A stretch of DNA of 64,000 bases from Tamlana flava (GTDB lineage Bacteria; Bacteroidota; Bacteroidia; Flavobacteriales; Flavobacteriaceae): assembly GCF_041287255.1 (NCBI RefSeq), contig NZ_JBGGTX010000004.1, forward strand, positions 372,001-436,000. Reading direction: 5' to 3'. Of the stretch, positions 45,095 to 53,983 are shown one piece after another (within the stretch, counting starts at the first letter, position 1; every line of letters starts with the position of its first letter). Both the position numbers and the translations under genes were made by a program. The notes beneath the pieces are model-generated. The model worked only from the letters and a program-made list of their open reading frames with translations, did no database searches and was not told where the DNA came from.

Positions 45095-46345
45095 ATGAAA
45101 AAAGGAATTCTTGTAGCTTTAGCTATTTCGGTTAGTGCATTTTCATTTGCACAAAAAAAGGAACTGAAAGCTGTTGAAAAGGCTATTAAATCTAGCAATT
45201 TTGCTGAAGCAAAAGCTGCTTTAAAACAGGCTGAATCTTTAATGTCTGCTATGGACGATAAAACTAAGGCCAAATATTACTTCTTGCAAGCTCAAACTTT
45301 ATATGCAAATGGAAAAGGATCTGATGCCGATATTGATGCTTCACTGGAAAGTTTGAGTAAAGTTGAAGGTGATTACCAAAATGAGGTTGAGGAGCTTAAG
45401 GTAAAAATGTTAAATGAAATGCTTACTGCTGGTAACGATGCCTATGAAGCAAAAGATTATTTAAAGGCATCTAAGTATTTCGAAAGATCTTACAGGGCTT
45501 CAACAAAAGACACATTATTTCTTTATTATGCAGCATCTGCTGCTGTAAACGTTAAAGAATATGATAGAGCTTTGTCACTTTACGAAGAACTGAAAGATTT
45601 AGGATTTACAGGAGTTAAAACAGAATATTACGCAACCAATGTTGAGACTGGAGAAGAAGAAACTATGGATAAAAGTACTCGTGATATTTATGTAAAAGCC
45701 AAAAGTCATAAAGATCCAGGTGAACGTGTTACCGAATCAAAAAAACCAGAAATTGTTAAAAATATTGCCTTAATATATGTTACTCAAGGTAATGATGAGG
45801 GGGCTCTTGAAGCAATGAAGGCTGCTAGGGAAGAAAGTCCAGATGATATCAATTTGTTATTGAACGAAGCGAACATTTATTTTAAAATGGGGAATACAGA
45901 AAGGTTCAAAGAACTGCTTGAAAAAGCAACTCAGCTAGATCCTCAAAATCCAGAACTGCAATATAACTTAGGGGTTATTTCATCCGAATCGGACCATCCT
46001 GAAGAGGCGAAGGGTTATTATAAAAAGGCTATAGAGTTAGATCCAAATTACATAAACGCTTATATAAACCTTGCGGCTCTAATTTTAGGTGAGGAAAGAC
46101 CGCTTATTGAAGAAATGAATGGCTTGGGTACTTCTAGAGCAGATAATTTAAGGTATGATGAGTTAAGAGAAAAGAGAAAAAACCTTTACAGGGAAGCTAT
46201 TCCTTACTTGTCTAAGGCCTTAGACATAAATGAGGACAATGTTGAGGCTGCGAGAACATTAATGAATATATATAGTATTTTAGGTGAAACAGATAAATTT
46301 AAAAGCTTAAAAGAAAAGGTGGATATGCTTGAAGCTGGTAATTAA
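45095..46345 (+). CDS. TPR-repeat protein, exported
   Basis: This 416-residue protein has a signal peptide (1-19, FSFA|QKKE) and tetratricopeptide repeats from about residue 20 on: NFAEAKAALKQAE, AYEAKDYLKASKYFERSY, EYDRALSLYEELKDLG, PDDINLLLNEANIYFKMGN, PELQYNLGVISSESDHPEE and PNYINAYINLAALI. TPR arrays mediate protein-protein contacts. It lies 18 bases after gyrA, an arrangement commonly seen in flavobacteria; the link is probably transcriptional only. A strong hairpin at 46400-46445 follows. Confidence 0.85.
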   Translation: MKKGILVALAISVSAFSFAQKKELKAVEKAIKSSNFAEAKAALKQAESLMSAMDDKTKAKYYFLQAQTLYANGKGSDADIDASLESLSKVEGDYQNEVEELKVKMLNEMLTAGNDAYEAKDYLKASKYFERSYRASTKDTLFLYYAASAAVNVKEYDRALSLYEELKDLGFTGVKTEYYATNVETGEEETMDKSTRDIYVKAKSHKDPGERVTESKKPEIVKNIALIYVTQGNDEGALEAMKAAREESPDDINLLLNEANIYFKMGNTERFKELLEKATQLDPQNPELQYNLGVISSESDHPEEAKGYYKKAIELDPNYINAYINLAALILGEERPLIEEMNGLGTSRADNLRYDELREKRKNLYREAIPYLSKALDINEDNVEAARTLMNIYSILGETDKFKSLKEKVDMLEAGN

Positions 46346-46399
46346 TCAAGCTTTAAACTATTTTGCTCTGCTTTAATCAAGGGTAAATAAAACTATTGA

Positions 46400-46445
46400 T
46401 TACGCCAAATAAGGTAATATAAATTGATTACTTTATTTGGCGTAA
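46400..46445. terminator. Long hairpin after the TPR gene
   Basis: TTACGCCAAATAAGGTAAT (46400-46418) and ATTACTTTATTTGGCGTAA (46427-46445) are inverted repeats differing at one base (a G-U pair in RNA), with an 8-base loop and an AAATTTTTATA tail. The stem is much longer than needed for termination. Confidence 0.75.
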
Positions 46446-46461
46446 ATTTTTATATTTGTTT

Positions 46462-47007
46462 ATGACAGAGCAAGAACTTCTGCAGCTTAGATACCCAATT
46501 GGAAAATTTGACTGTCCGACGAATATTTCAAAGGAGCAAATAGAAAGTTGGATTTCTATTTTAGAGCATTTTCCCAAAAGATTGAAGAAGTTGGTTGAAA
46601 ACCTTTCAGACCAACAATTGGATACCCCATACAGGCCAAATGGTTGGACGATACGGCAAGTTGTGCACCATATTTCAGATAGTCATCATCATAGTTATTC
46701 GCGTTTTAAATGGGCGTTAACGGAAGATTCTCCAGTTATAAAGGCTTATTTTGAAGACCGTTGGGCAGAACTTGTAGATTCTAAAACTGCTCCAATTGAA
46801 ATGTCTTTAAATCACATTAAAATTGTTCATTTTAAATTAGTTTATTTGATTAAAACACTTTCGAATGAAGAGTTGAACAAATATTTCATTCATCCTGAAA
46901 CAAATAGTAAGGTCACGTTAAAATGTAATATTGGTAATTATGCATGGCACAGTAGCCATCATTATGTACATATTGAAAATTTATTAAAACGAAAAGGCTG
47001 GCTTTAA
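46462..47007 (+). CDS. YfiT/DinB-type putative metal-dependent hydrolase
   Basis: This 181-residue protein is counted from ATG 46462; a TTG two codons earlier is less likely. It carries the DinB_2 histidine triad, with HHISDSHHHSYSRFKWAL in the second helix and WHSSHHYVHIENLL near the C-terminus. RPNGWTIRQVVHHISDSHHH is typical of bacillithiol transferase/YfiT-like proteins. Some relatives attach bacillithiol to electrophiles, and flavobacteria can make bacillithiol-like thiols, so this is a plausible role. The GNAT gene starts at the next base after its stop. Confidence 0.85.
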   Translation: MTEQELLQLRYPIGKFDCPTNISKEQIESWISILEHFPKRLKKLVENLSDQQLDTPYRPNGWTIRQVVHHISDSHHHSYSRFKWALTEDSPVIKAYFEDRWAELVDSKTAPIEMSLNHIKIVHFKLVYLIKTLSNEELNKYFIHPETNSKVTLKCNIGNYAWHSSHHYVHIENLLKRKGWL

Positions 47008-47490
47008 ATGATAAGGCAAGTACATATTGATGATGCTAAATCGTTATTAGAGATTTACAATTATTATGTGTTAAATTCTGTGGTGACTTTTGATATTGAA
47101 CCTTTATCTTTAGGTGCTTTTGAGAATAAAATGGCTAAAATTATTGCCGAATATCCTTTCCTTGTTTTTGAAGAAAACAACGAACTTTTGGGTTATGCAT
47201 ATGGAAGCAGATTCAGGCCGAAACCAGCCTACAAAAATACAGTTGAAACTACGGTTTATGTGAAAAATGGATTGCATGGAAAACAGGTTGGTACAAAATT
47301 ATACAAGGAGTTGCTTCAGCTTCTTAAAAAGCAAAATCTGCATGCGGCTTTGGGCGTTTTAACCCTTCCAAATGATGCAAGTGTTAAACTACATGAAAAA
47401 TTTAATTTTATGTTGGTCGGCCATTTTAAAGAAGTTGGCTTTAAATTTGGAAAATGGCTTGATGTTGGCGTTTATCAGTTAAATCTTTAA
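47008..47490 (+). CDS. GNAT N-acetyltransferase (phosphinothricin acetyltransferase-like)
   Basis: This 160-residue GNAT-fold protein has MIRQVHIDDAKSLLEIYNYYV, VTFDIEPLSLGAFENKM and YAYGSRFRPKPAYKNTVETT, the pattern of the Pat/YncA branch. The acetyl-CoA loop is in HGKQVGTKLYKELLQLL, although the usual RxxGxG is degenerate. Members acetylate small amines such as phosphinothricin or methionine sulfone/sulfoximine; the native substrate here is unknown. Its ATG follows the stop of the YfiT-like gene with no gap, so the pair is translationally linked. Confidence 0.85.
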   Translation: MIRQVHIDDAKSLLEIYNYYVLNSVVTFDIEPLSLGAFENKMAKIIAEYPFLVFEENNELLGYAYGSRFRPKPAYKNTVETTVYVKNGLHGKQVGTKLYKELLQLLKKQNLHAALGVLTLPNDASVKLHEKFNFMLVGHFKEVGFKFGKWLDVGVYQLNL

Positions 47491-47506
47491 ATCCAAAAAG
47501 AAAAGC

Positions 47507-48070
47507 TCAAAATGGTTTTTTCCATTTTATATTACAGCCAATGCTAGGTTTTTGTAATTGAGTATTTTCCTTATCCAAAATCAAACAATCCAGAGCATGT
47601 TTTAAATCTTTGCCTGTTAAGGCTATGCCGTTTTCTGGTCGTGAATCATCAAGTTGTCCACGGTAAACCAATTTTAAACCGGCATTGAAAACATAAAAAT
47701 CTGGTGTACAAGCAGCATCGTAAGCTTTGGCTACTTCTTGGCTTTCATCATATAAATAAGGAAAAGGGTAATGTTCATTCACGGCATGAACTTTCATGTT
47801 TTCTGGGGAATCCTGAGGATAGTTTTCCACGTCGTTACTTGATATAGCAATAAAGCTAATCCCTAGTTTGGCGTACACATTGGCTATATCAACAATTTTA
47901 GAATTCACATGTATTACAAATGGGCAATGATTGCAAATAAACATGATTACGGTGCCTACTTTGCCCTTTTCTCTATCAAGATTTACGAGTTTTTCGCTAA
48001 CAGTATCGGGAAGTTCAAAATAAGGAGCTTCGGTGCCTAACGGAAGCATATTTGAGGATGTACGGGCCAT
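47507..48070 (-). CDS. Thioredoxin-family (AhpC/TSA-like) protein
   Basis: This is a 187-residue protein from the Met at 48070. A longer frame to 48127 would overlap the start of the divergent csaA gene and adds an unlikely leader. It has a peroxiredoxin/TlpA-like fold with PLGTEAPYFELPDTV, the redox motif CNHCPF (CxxC) in GTVIMFICNHCPFVIHV, and FIAISSNDVENYPQDS, typical of the cytoplasmic 'thioredoxin family protein' group. It has no signal peptide. Probably a thiol peroxidase or disulfide reductase. Confidence 0.83.
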   Translation of the reverse strand: MARTSSNMLPLGTEAPYFELPDTVSEKLVNLDREKGKVGTVIMFICNHCPFVIHVNSKIVDIANVYAKLGISFIAISSNDVENYPQDSPENMKVHAVNEHYPFPYLYDESQEVAKAYDAACTPDFYVFNAGLKLVYRGQLDDSRPENGIALTGKDLKHALDCLILDKENTQLQKPSIGCNIKWKKPF

Positions 48071-48115
48071 AATTTTAGTTTTTCCAAAGTTCGTGATAAA
48101 TTGTATTTTTAAAAA

Positions 48116-48451
48116 ATGAACAAGCACATAACTTTTGAAGATTTCAGTAAAGTTGATTTAAGGATAGGCACCATTATTGAAGTGAACGATTTTCCTCAGG
48201 CAAGAAAACCTGCCTATCAACTTACCATTGATTTTGGAGATTTAGGGATTAAAAAATCTTCTGCTCAGATAACAACCCTTTACAAAAAAGAAGACTTGAT
48301 GAACAAGCAGATTGTGGCGGTTATTAATTTTCCCAAAAAGCAAATTTCCAGATTTATGAGTGAATGTTTGGTTTTAGGGGCTGTAAACGATAACGATGTT
48401 ATACTGTTAAATCCAGAAAATAAAGTTAAAAACGGCACTACCGTATCTTAA
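48116..48451 (+). CDS. csaA: CsaA-type tRNA-binding domain protein
   Basis: This 111-residue OB-fold protein has the EMAP-II/CsaA signature: TFEDFSKVDLRIGTI, FPQARKPAYQLTIDFGDLG, KKSSAQITTLY and VINFPKKQISRFMSECLVLGA. CsaA homodimers bind tRNA and have been described as export-related chaperones in Bacillus. It lies 4 bases before the BASS transporter gene and divergently from the thioredoxin-like gene, with a 45-base shared promoter region containing TATTTTTA at 48104-48111. Confidence 0.92.
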   Translation: MNKHITFEDFSKVDLRIGTIIEVNDFPQARKPAYQLTIDFGDLGIKKSSAQITTLYKKEDLMNKQIVAVINFPKKQISRFMSECLVLGAVNDNDVILLNPENKVKNGTTVS

Positions 48452-48455
48452 AAAT

Positions 48456-49358
48456 ATGCAAGAACTAGACCAAGCAAAAATTAACTTTGATAGTACTGGG
48501 TTGTGGGCGTTAAATATTGCTTTGGCGATTGTTATGTTTGGAGTGGCCCTTGGTATTACCATTGATGACTTTAAACAATTGCTTAAAACGCCCAAGTTAT
48601 TGATTGTTGGGGTTTTGTCACAGTTTATACTGTTGCCATTGTTAACTTTTATTTTGGTAATTCTATTTAAACCACAGCCTAGTATTGCTTTGGGTATGGT
48701 TATGGTAGCTGCTTGTCCTGGAGGTAATATTTCTAACTTCATGACGCATCTGGCAAAAGGGAATTCGGCATTATCTGTTAGCTTAACTGCTTTTGCTACG
48801 TTCATGGCTGTTTTTATGACACCGTTTAATTTTCAGTTTTATGGAAGTTTGTATCAACCAACGGCACAAATTTTAAAAGAAGTTGCATTGAGCCCTTTTG
48901 AATTGATAGTATTGGTACTTCTAATACTTGGAATTCCGTTAGTTTTGGGCATGGCATTAAAATATAGGAATGGGTTATTGGCGGACAAATTATCTAAAAT
49001 TTTAAAACCATTTTCAATTATTGTATTTGCCTTGATTGTTGTTTTGGCATTTTTAAAAAATATTTATGTTTTCAAAAGTTACATCCACCATGTTATGCTT
49101 TTAGGAATTGGACATAATATTTTGGCTTTGATTTTGGGTTTTTTAGTGGCTAGGCTATTCAGGCTTTCATTTGCTAATCAGAAGACCTTGACCATTGAAA
49201 CTGGAATTCAAAATTCTGGTTTAGGTCTTTTGTTGATATTCACCTTTTTTGACGGATTGGGTGGAATGGCCATTTTAGCGGCATTTTGGGGTATTTGGCA
49301 TATAATTTCCGGGTTAACCTTGGCCTTTTATTGGTCATATAAAGCATCAAAAGTATAG
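48456..49358 (+). CDS. Bile acid:sodium symporter family (BASS) transporter
   Basis: This 300-residue inner-membrane protein has about 9-10 helices. It carries the family motif MVAACPGGNISNFMTHLAKGN in the crossover region and ETGIQNSGLGLLLIFTFF as the second repeat, both needed for Na+ binding in ASBT homologues. Bacterial members transport pantoate, pyruvate-like or other organic acids rather than bile salts. It lies 4 bases after csaA and 1 base before the acyltransferase gene, so the three form an operon with no obvious shared function. Confidence 0.88.
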   Translation: MQELDQAKINFDSTGLWALNIALAIVMFGVALGITIDDFKQLLKTPKLLIVGVLSQFILLPLLTFILVILFKPQPSIALGMVMVAACPGGNISNFMTHLAKGNSALSVSLTAFATFMAVFMTPFNFQFYGSLYQPTAQILKEVALSPFELIVLVLLILGIPLVLGMALKYRNGLLADKLSKILKPFSIIVFALIVVLAFLKNIYVFKSYIHHVMLLGIGHNILALILGFLVARLFRLSFANQKTLTIETGIQNSGLGLLLIFTFFDGLGGMAILAAFWGIWHIISGLTLAFYWSYKASKV

Positions 49359-49359
49359 C

Positions 49360-50394
49360 ATGGTAAAAACAATTTGGCTCTATAGTGTACGTGCTTATCT
49401 AAATTTGGCCATGTTTTTTTATTTTAAAAGAATTGAGGTTAATGGCGCCCATTTAATTCCAAAGGAAAAGCCTGTTTTATTCCTGTGTAATCACCATAAC
49501 GCGTTGTTAGATCCGTTGATTATAGCAATTAAAAACAAGCGATTTTTATATTTTTTAACCCGAGCGGCCGTATTCAAGAGTCCTCTTATAGCAAAAATTT
49601 TAGGAACATTGCAAATGGTTCCGGTGTTTAGGATAAGAGACGGTTGGGCCAATTTGAATAACAATTCGGCTATTTTTAAAGCATGCTCCAAATTGTTAAA
49701 GGAAAAGGAGGCTGTTGTTATTTTTCCTGAGGGAAACCACTGTTTAAACCGTACTGTGAGGCCTTTGAGCAAGGGTTTTACGCGAATAGTTTTTGAAACG
49801 CTTGAACAATTTCCCAAAACAGATTTACAATTGATTCCTACTGGAATTAATTATGAACATGCAGAAAAATTTCCAGATAGTGCTTCGTTGTTTTTTGGAA
49901 ATCCAATACCTGCGAAAGATTTTGTATTAAAAGATAAAAATAAATCTGTGATTCTTTTGAAGAACAAAATTCAATCGGAAATGTCAAAACTAGCAACCCA
50001 TATTCCATCCGAAAACTATACGGAAATATTGGTTAAGCTTAACGAATTACAAGTCGATTTTTTAAACCCTGTAAGCGTTAATAAAACCATATCCAGCAAT
50101 TTTAAGGTTGTTGAGAGCGTCGAGAAAAAGAAAAATCAATTTATCAAGTCGTTTTTTTACGTTGTTTTAATTGTTTTGTTAATTGTTCCCTACGCCATTT
50201 GGAAACTTATGGTTCAACCCAAGGTTACCGAAATTGAGTTTCTTTCTACATTTAGGTTTACAGTTGCCAATACATTGGTGCCTATTTGGGTTTTGGCATT
50301 ATTTTTTATGTTGGCCACAATTTTTGGCTGGCCAATTGCTTTGGCGTATTTTATTGGTGTTTTGGGTACGACTTTGGTTGTGGTTAAATCATAA
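49360..50394 (+). CDS. 1-acyl-sn-glycerol-3-phosphate acyltransferase (PlsC family)
   Basis: This 344-residue protein has the acyltransferase motif H46-N-A-L-L-D51 (CNHHNALLDP), the lysophosphatidate-binding stretch MVPVFRIRDGW, and FPEGNH in place of the usual FPEGTR. After about residue 250 are two C-terminal helices (SFFYVVLIVLLIVPYAIW and WVLALFFMLATIFGW) that anchor it to the inner membrane. The family acylates glycerophospholipids, although longer Bacteroidota forms also acylate lipid A-like or amino lipids. It starts one base after the BASS gene and ends at a terminator. Confidence 0.88.
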   Translation: MVKTIWLYSVRAYLNLAMFFYFKRIEVNGAHLIPKEKPVLFLCNHHNALLDPLIIAIKNKRFLYFLTRAAVFKSPLIAKILGTLQMVPVFRIRDGWANLNNNSAIFKACSKLLKEKEAVVIFPEGNHCLNRTVRPLSKGFTRIVFETLEQFPKTDLQLIPTGINYEHAEKFPDSASLFFGNPIPAKDFVLKDKNKSVILLKNKIQSEMSKLATHIPSENYTEILVKLNELQVDFLNPVSVNKTISSNFKVVESVEKKKNQFIKSFFYVVLIVLLIVPYAIWKLMVQPKVTEIEFLSTFRFTVANTLVPIWVLALFFMLATIFGWPIALAYFIGVLGTTLVVVKS

Positions 50395-50426
50395 AAAAAC
50401 CGTTATATTCTAATACAACGGTTTTT
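50395..50426. terminator. Bidirectional terminator
   Basis: A CCGTT-A-TATT/AATA-C-AACGG stem flanked by an A run and a T run directly follows the acyltransferase stop. It also serves the convergent PUR-type gene. Confidence 0.85.
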
Positions 50427-50450
50427 GTAATATTTTAAAGGATATTCCGA

Positions 50451-50834
50451 TTATATATCATCAAAGTCGATATCGGTAAAACTTCCTGGAGTTTTTAATT
50501 GGTCTTCGGTAACTCGCGGGCTATCGTCGTAATCCTTTTTGAAATCTTTTTGGTGTCTTTCGCTAATTACTTCATCACCTTTCTCATCAATAATAAAATC
50601 CGTCATTTCAGACAATATTTCCTTAAATTCTTCAAAGTCCTCTTTGTATATGTATATTTTGTGTTTTTTGTAATGAAAAGACCCGTCGTCGTTTGTGAAC
50701 TTTTTACTCTCAGTAATTGTTAAGTAGTAATCCTCTGCTTTAGTTGCCCTTACGTCAAAAAAATAAGTGCGTCTTCCTGCCCTTAATACTTTCGAAAAAA
50801 TTTCCTCTTTCTCCATCATATCGTTGTTCTTCAT
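50451..50834 (-). CDS. PUR-type nucleic-acid-binding protein (DUF3276)
   Basis: This protein has about 127 residues from the Met at 50834. Starts at 50861 or at the MMEKEE pair are also possible; the conserved part begins at EEIFSKVLRAGRRTYFFDVRAT. The fold is the PUR-alpha-like single-strand nucleic-acid-binding repeat, with DYYLTITESKKF and KHKIYIYKEDFEEF, widespread in Bacteroidota as DUF3276. The C-terminus is acidic and disordered (SPRVTEDQLKTPGSFTDIDF). A role in RNA or ssDNA handling is expected from the family but not proven. Confidence 0.88.
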   Translation of the reverse strand: MKNNDMMEKEEIFSKVLRAGRRTYFFDVRATKAEDYYLTITESKKFTNDDGSFHYKKHKIYIYKEDFEEFKEILSEMTDFIIDEKGDEVISERHQKDFKKDYDDSPRVTEDQLKTPGSFTDIDFDDI

Positions 50835-50992
50835 AGTTGAATTAAATTTTTTATTAATCAATAGTTTACCAAAAATCTAAAAAAAACCGATACTAACCAA
50901 CATTTTTTAAAGTTTCTTTTTAGAATTCAATCTTTTATTGAATTTAATTGAATAAAATGCACCTAATTAATTAACAGTGAACAGGTTGAGAT

Positions 50993-52750
50993 TTAGTGAC
51001 CCATAGGTTGGCTCAATTGTTTTAGATAGAGGTGTTTGTAATAACCATCAATATTTATAAGCGAGTCATGTGTACCTTCTTGAACAATTTTGCCGTTATC
51101 TAAAACAATAATTTTATCGGCGTTTTTCGCAGAAGAAACTCTGTGGCTAACAATAACTGCCGTTTTCGCTTTAGATATTTTACCCAATGTTTTCAATATT
51201 TTTTCTTCGGTTTCAGTATCTACGGCAGATAAACAATCATCAAATAATAATATTTTGGGTGATCTAATAATGGCCCTTGCAATGGAAACACGTTGCTTTT
51301 GTCCCCCAGAAAGCGTAATGCCACGTTCCCCCAATACCGTATCGTATCCTTTGTTGAATTTCACAATGTTTTTATGAACTTGGGCATTTTTGGCTGCCTC
51401 AATAACATCCTCTTCGGTGGCATCCTGTTTTCCAAATTTTATATTGTTTTTTATACTATCGGAAAACAGAAAGGCATCTTGTGGCACATAACCAATACTA
51501 TTTCTTAAGCCATTTAAATTATGCTCTTTGATTTCTGTACCGTTAATTTTTATGGAGCCTTCATCTATATCATAAAGTCTTCCAATCAAATCCAGAATTG
51601 TAGATTTTCCGGCACCGGTTTTCCCCAAAATGGCTAATGTTTCGCCTTCTTTTAGGCTAAAGCTTACTCCTTTTAAGGCTTGAATATTGGTGTCGTCATA
51701 GGTGAATGAAACATTATCGAAAAAAATATCGCCAGTAATTTCTGTTTCAGCGATAACTAAATTCTTAATTTCTGGTTCAATTTTTAAAAACTCATTAATG
51801 CGGTTTTGGGAAGCTTCGGCTTGTTGTACAATTGAGGTAACCCAACCCACAGTTGCTACCGGCCATGTAAGCATATTTACATAAATAATAAACTCTGCAA
51901 TGGTGCCTATGCTGTTTATTTCACCATTTATATATTGCATGCCACCAATATAAATAACCATAAGGTTACTGGTACCAATAAGTAAAATCATCATAGGGAA
52001 AAACCAAGCTTGTACTTTTGCCAAGTCAATTTGCTTGACTTTGCTTTCTTCGGCTAAAGTTTTAAAGTTAAATGAGGTTTGGGGCTCAATGCCATAAGCT
52101 TTTATAACAGAAATACCACTAAAAGACTCTTGTGTAAACGTAGAAAGCTTAGACAAATATTCCTGAACTATGGTACTGCGTTTATGGATTTCGCGACTTA
52201 GTTTATAAATGATTACCGATAAAATAGGCAAAGGCAAAATAGTATACAGGGTAAGCTTTGGTGAGGCATTCAGCATATAAATTATTACAATAACAAACAG
52301 TGTAATTGTGTTGATGCTATACATAAGTGCTGGGCCAACATACATCCTAACCCGACCGACATCTTCAGTAATACGGTTCATCAAATCCCCAGTTCTATTT
52401 TTCTTGTAGAAATTTAAGGATAGTTTTTGGTAGTGTTCGTAAACTTCATTTTTTAAATCGAATTCTATGAAGCGTGACACGTTAATGATGGTTTGCCGCA
52501 TAAAAAACGTTAGGATGCCACCAATAATGGCCGCTCCAATAATATAAAGAATGGCTTCGGTTAATTCGGATTTGAATGCACTTTCAGCAACCCCTCCATC
52601 CGCATATTTTTCAATAGCTATGAATATTTTTTTTACATACCTGGGTGTGTAAACCAGAAATATACGTGCTAAAATGGTAATAAGAATACCAATTATAAAG
52701 TGCGTTCTATATTTTATAAAATATTTGTTTAGATGCTGTAATTCTTTCAT
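50993..52750 (-). CDS. ABC transporter, fused membrane and ATPase domains (MsbA/LmrA-like exporter)
   Basis: This 585-residue half-transporter has a six-helix type IV exporter domain (residues 15-320, with coupling helices near FDLKNEVYEHYQKL and MNRITEDVGRVR) and a C-terminal ABC domain. The ABC domain has Walker A GKTGAGKST, signature LSGGQKQRVSIARAI, Walker B ILLFDDCLSAVD and switch His VSHRVSS. Note D in place of the usual E after the Walker B aspartate (DDCLSAVD), which suggests slow or heterodimer-dependent ATP hydrolysis. The partner would have to be encoded elsewhere. Substrate unknown. Confidence 0.9.
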   Translation of the reverse strand: MKELQHLNKYFIKYRTHFIIGILITILARIFLVYTPRYVKKIFIAIEKYADGGVAESAFKSELTEAILYIIGAAIIGGILTFFMRQTIINVSRFIEFDLKNEVYEHYQKLSLNFYKKNRTGDLMNRITEDVGRVRMYVGPALMYSINTITLFVIVIIYMLNASPKLTLYTILPLPILSVIIYKLSREIHKRSTIVQEYLSKLSTFTQESFSGISVIKAYGIEPQTSFNFKTLAEESKVKQIDLAKVQAWFFPMMILLIGTSNLMVIYIGGMQYINGEINSIGTIAEFIIYVNMLTWPVATVGWVTSIVQQAEASQNRINEFLKIEPEIKNLVIAETEITGDIFFDNVSFTYDDTNIQALKGVSFSLKEGETLAILGKTGAGKSTILDLIGRLYDIDEGSIKINGTEIKEHNLNGLRNSIGYVPQDAFLFSDSIKNNIKFGKQDATEEDVIEAAKNAQVHKNIVKFNKGYDTVLGERGITLSGGQKQRVSIARAIIRSPKILLFDDCLSAVDTETEEKILKTLGKISKAKTAVIVSHRVSSAKNADKIIVLDNGKIVQEGTHDSLINIDGYYKHLYLKQLSQPMGH

Positions 52751-52873
52751 TATTGCAATAAGAGATAGCAGGGCAAATATATGGTTTAAATGCCAATAAA
52801 TCCTGTTGTAACAATTACGAAGTTGTTAAAAAAGACTTAAAGCAATTACTGTAATTAAAGTAAATTTAAAGTG

Positions 52874-52901
52874 TTTGTTTTTAAATATAGTTTTATTTTT
52901 G
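52874..52901 (+). promoter_or_regulatory. Candidate promoter of nusB
   Basis: TTTG (52874-52877), 16 bases, TATTTTTG (52894-52901). The -7 box is exact; spacing is a little short. The ATG is 51 bases downstream. Confidence 0.5.
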
Positions 52902-52952
52902 CAGCGTAAAAACCGTGATAAATTTTCATCTTTTTAATTAAAGTTCTTTGCA

Positions 52953-53900
52953 ATGATGTTAACCAGGAGACATATTCGTGTAAAAGTAATGCAAACACTA
53001 TATGCTTTTAAGGGCAGTGAAAGTGATGATTTTAGTAAAGACCAAAAGTTTTTGCTGTATAGTATTGATAATATGTACAATCTTTACTTGCTTTTAATTT
53101 CGCTGTTGATTGAAGTTCAAAAAAGAGCTGAAGATGACTTGCAAAAGAAGCAAAATAAGCACCTTGCCACAAAAGAAGACAAAGACCCAAATCGAAAGTT
53201 TGTTAACAACCATCTATTGAAAAATTTATGCGAAAACCTTCAACTTAATAACCAGTTAGAAGCGAATAAAATAAATTATTGGGAACTTGATGGCGAATAT
53301 GTAGATGTTGTTTTTAAAGCCATAACTTCTAGTGATTTATATAAGGAATACATGAAAACTCGAGTATCTGATTTTCATGAGGACAAAGAGTTTATTGTAG
53401 ATGTTTTCAAGGAAATAATCGCCCCCAACGAGAAGCTTTATGATTATTTGGAGGATAAAAACTTAACCTGGTTGGACGATCTTCCTACGGTAAACACAAC
53501 TATTTTAAAACTGTTGCGAAAATCAAAAGCAAATGTAGCAGAAGGCTTTTTTGTGCCACAATTGTATAAAGATATTGAGGATAAACAGTTTGCCATCGAT
53601 TTGTTCAAAAAAACACTTTTGAATAGAACGGTAATAAACGAGGAAATTGACCTTAAAACACAAAACTGGGATGCCGATAGGATTGCCAATGTAGATTATG
53701 TGTTGCTTCAAATGGCTATTTGTGAGTTAAAAAATTTCCCGTCCATTCCAGTAAAGGTTACCATCAATGAGTATTTGGAAATATCTAAGGAATATTCAAC
53801 ACCAAAAAGTAGCATATTTATCAACGGTATTTTAGATAAACTGGTTAAGGAATACGAGGCTAACAGTAAATTGAAAAAAGTGGGTAGGGGATTGATGTAA
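52953..53900 (+). CDS. nusB: Transcription antitermination protein NusB, long form
   Basis: This 315-residue protein has a C-terminal half carrying the NusB helical fold: QNWDADRIANVDYVLLQMAI, FPSIPVKVTINEYLEISKEY and SSIFINGILDKLVKEY are diagnostic. The first residues, TRRHIRVKVMQTLYAF, match the NusB N-terminus, but some 150 residues of charged helix lie between (RAEDDLQKKQNKHLATKEDK). Typical NusB is about 140 residues; the long form is usual for Bacteroidota. It works in rRNA antitermination with NusE. M2 (52956) is an equal alternative start. Confidence 0.9.
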   Translation: MMLTRRHIRVKVMQTLYAFKGSESDDFSKDQKFLLYSIDNMYNLYLLLISLLIEVQKRAEDDLQKKQNKHLATKEDKDPNRKFVNNHLLKNLCENLQLNNQLEANKINYWELDGEYVDVVFKAITSSDLYKEYMKTRVSDFHEDKEFIVDVFKEIIAPNEKLYDYLEDKNLTWLDDLPTVNTTILKLLRKSKANVAEGFFVPQLYKDIEDKQFAIDLFKKTLLNRTVINEEIDLKTQNWDADRIANVDYVLLQMAICELKNFPSIPVKVTINEYLEISKEYSTPKSSIFINGILDKLVKEYEANSKLKKVGRGLM

Positions 53901-53948
53901 ATTTCTGTTAAGAAACTGTTTAAAATTTTTAATCGGTTAAATAATTGT

Positions 53949-53956
53949 TATTTTTG
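53949..53956 (+). promoter_or_regulatory. -7 box upstream of the DUF1573 gene
   Basis: TATTTTTG matches TAnnTTTG exactly, 27 bases before ATG 53984. It lies within the longer frame that starts at TTG 53945, which supports the later ATG. No clear -33 element. Confidence 0.45.
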
Positions 53957-53983
53957 TTCACCTTAAAAATTAATATATCTATT

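Noticed and set aside
46451..46458. TATATTTG resembling a -7 box
   Set aside because: It would place transcription start at or past ATG 46462, and the nearest TTG is 24 bases away; probably chance.
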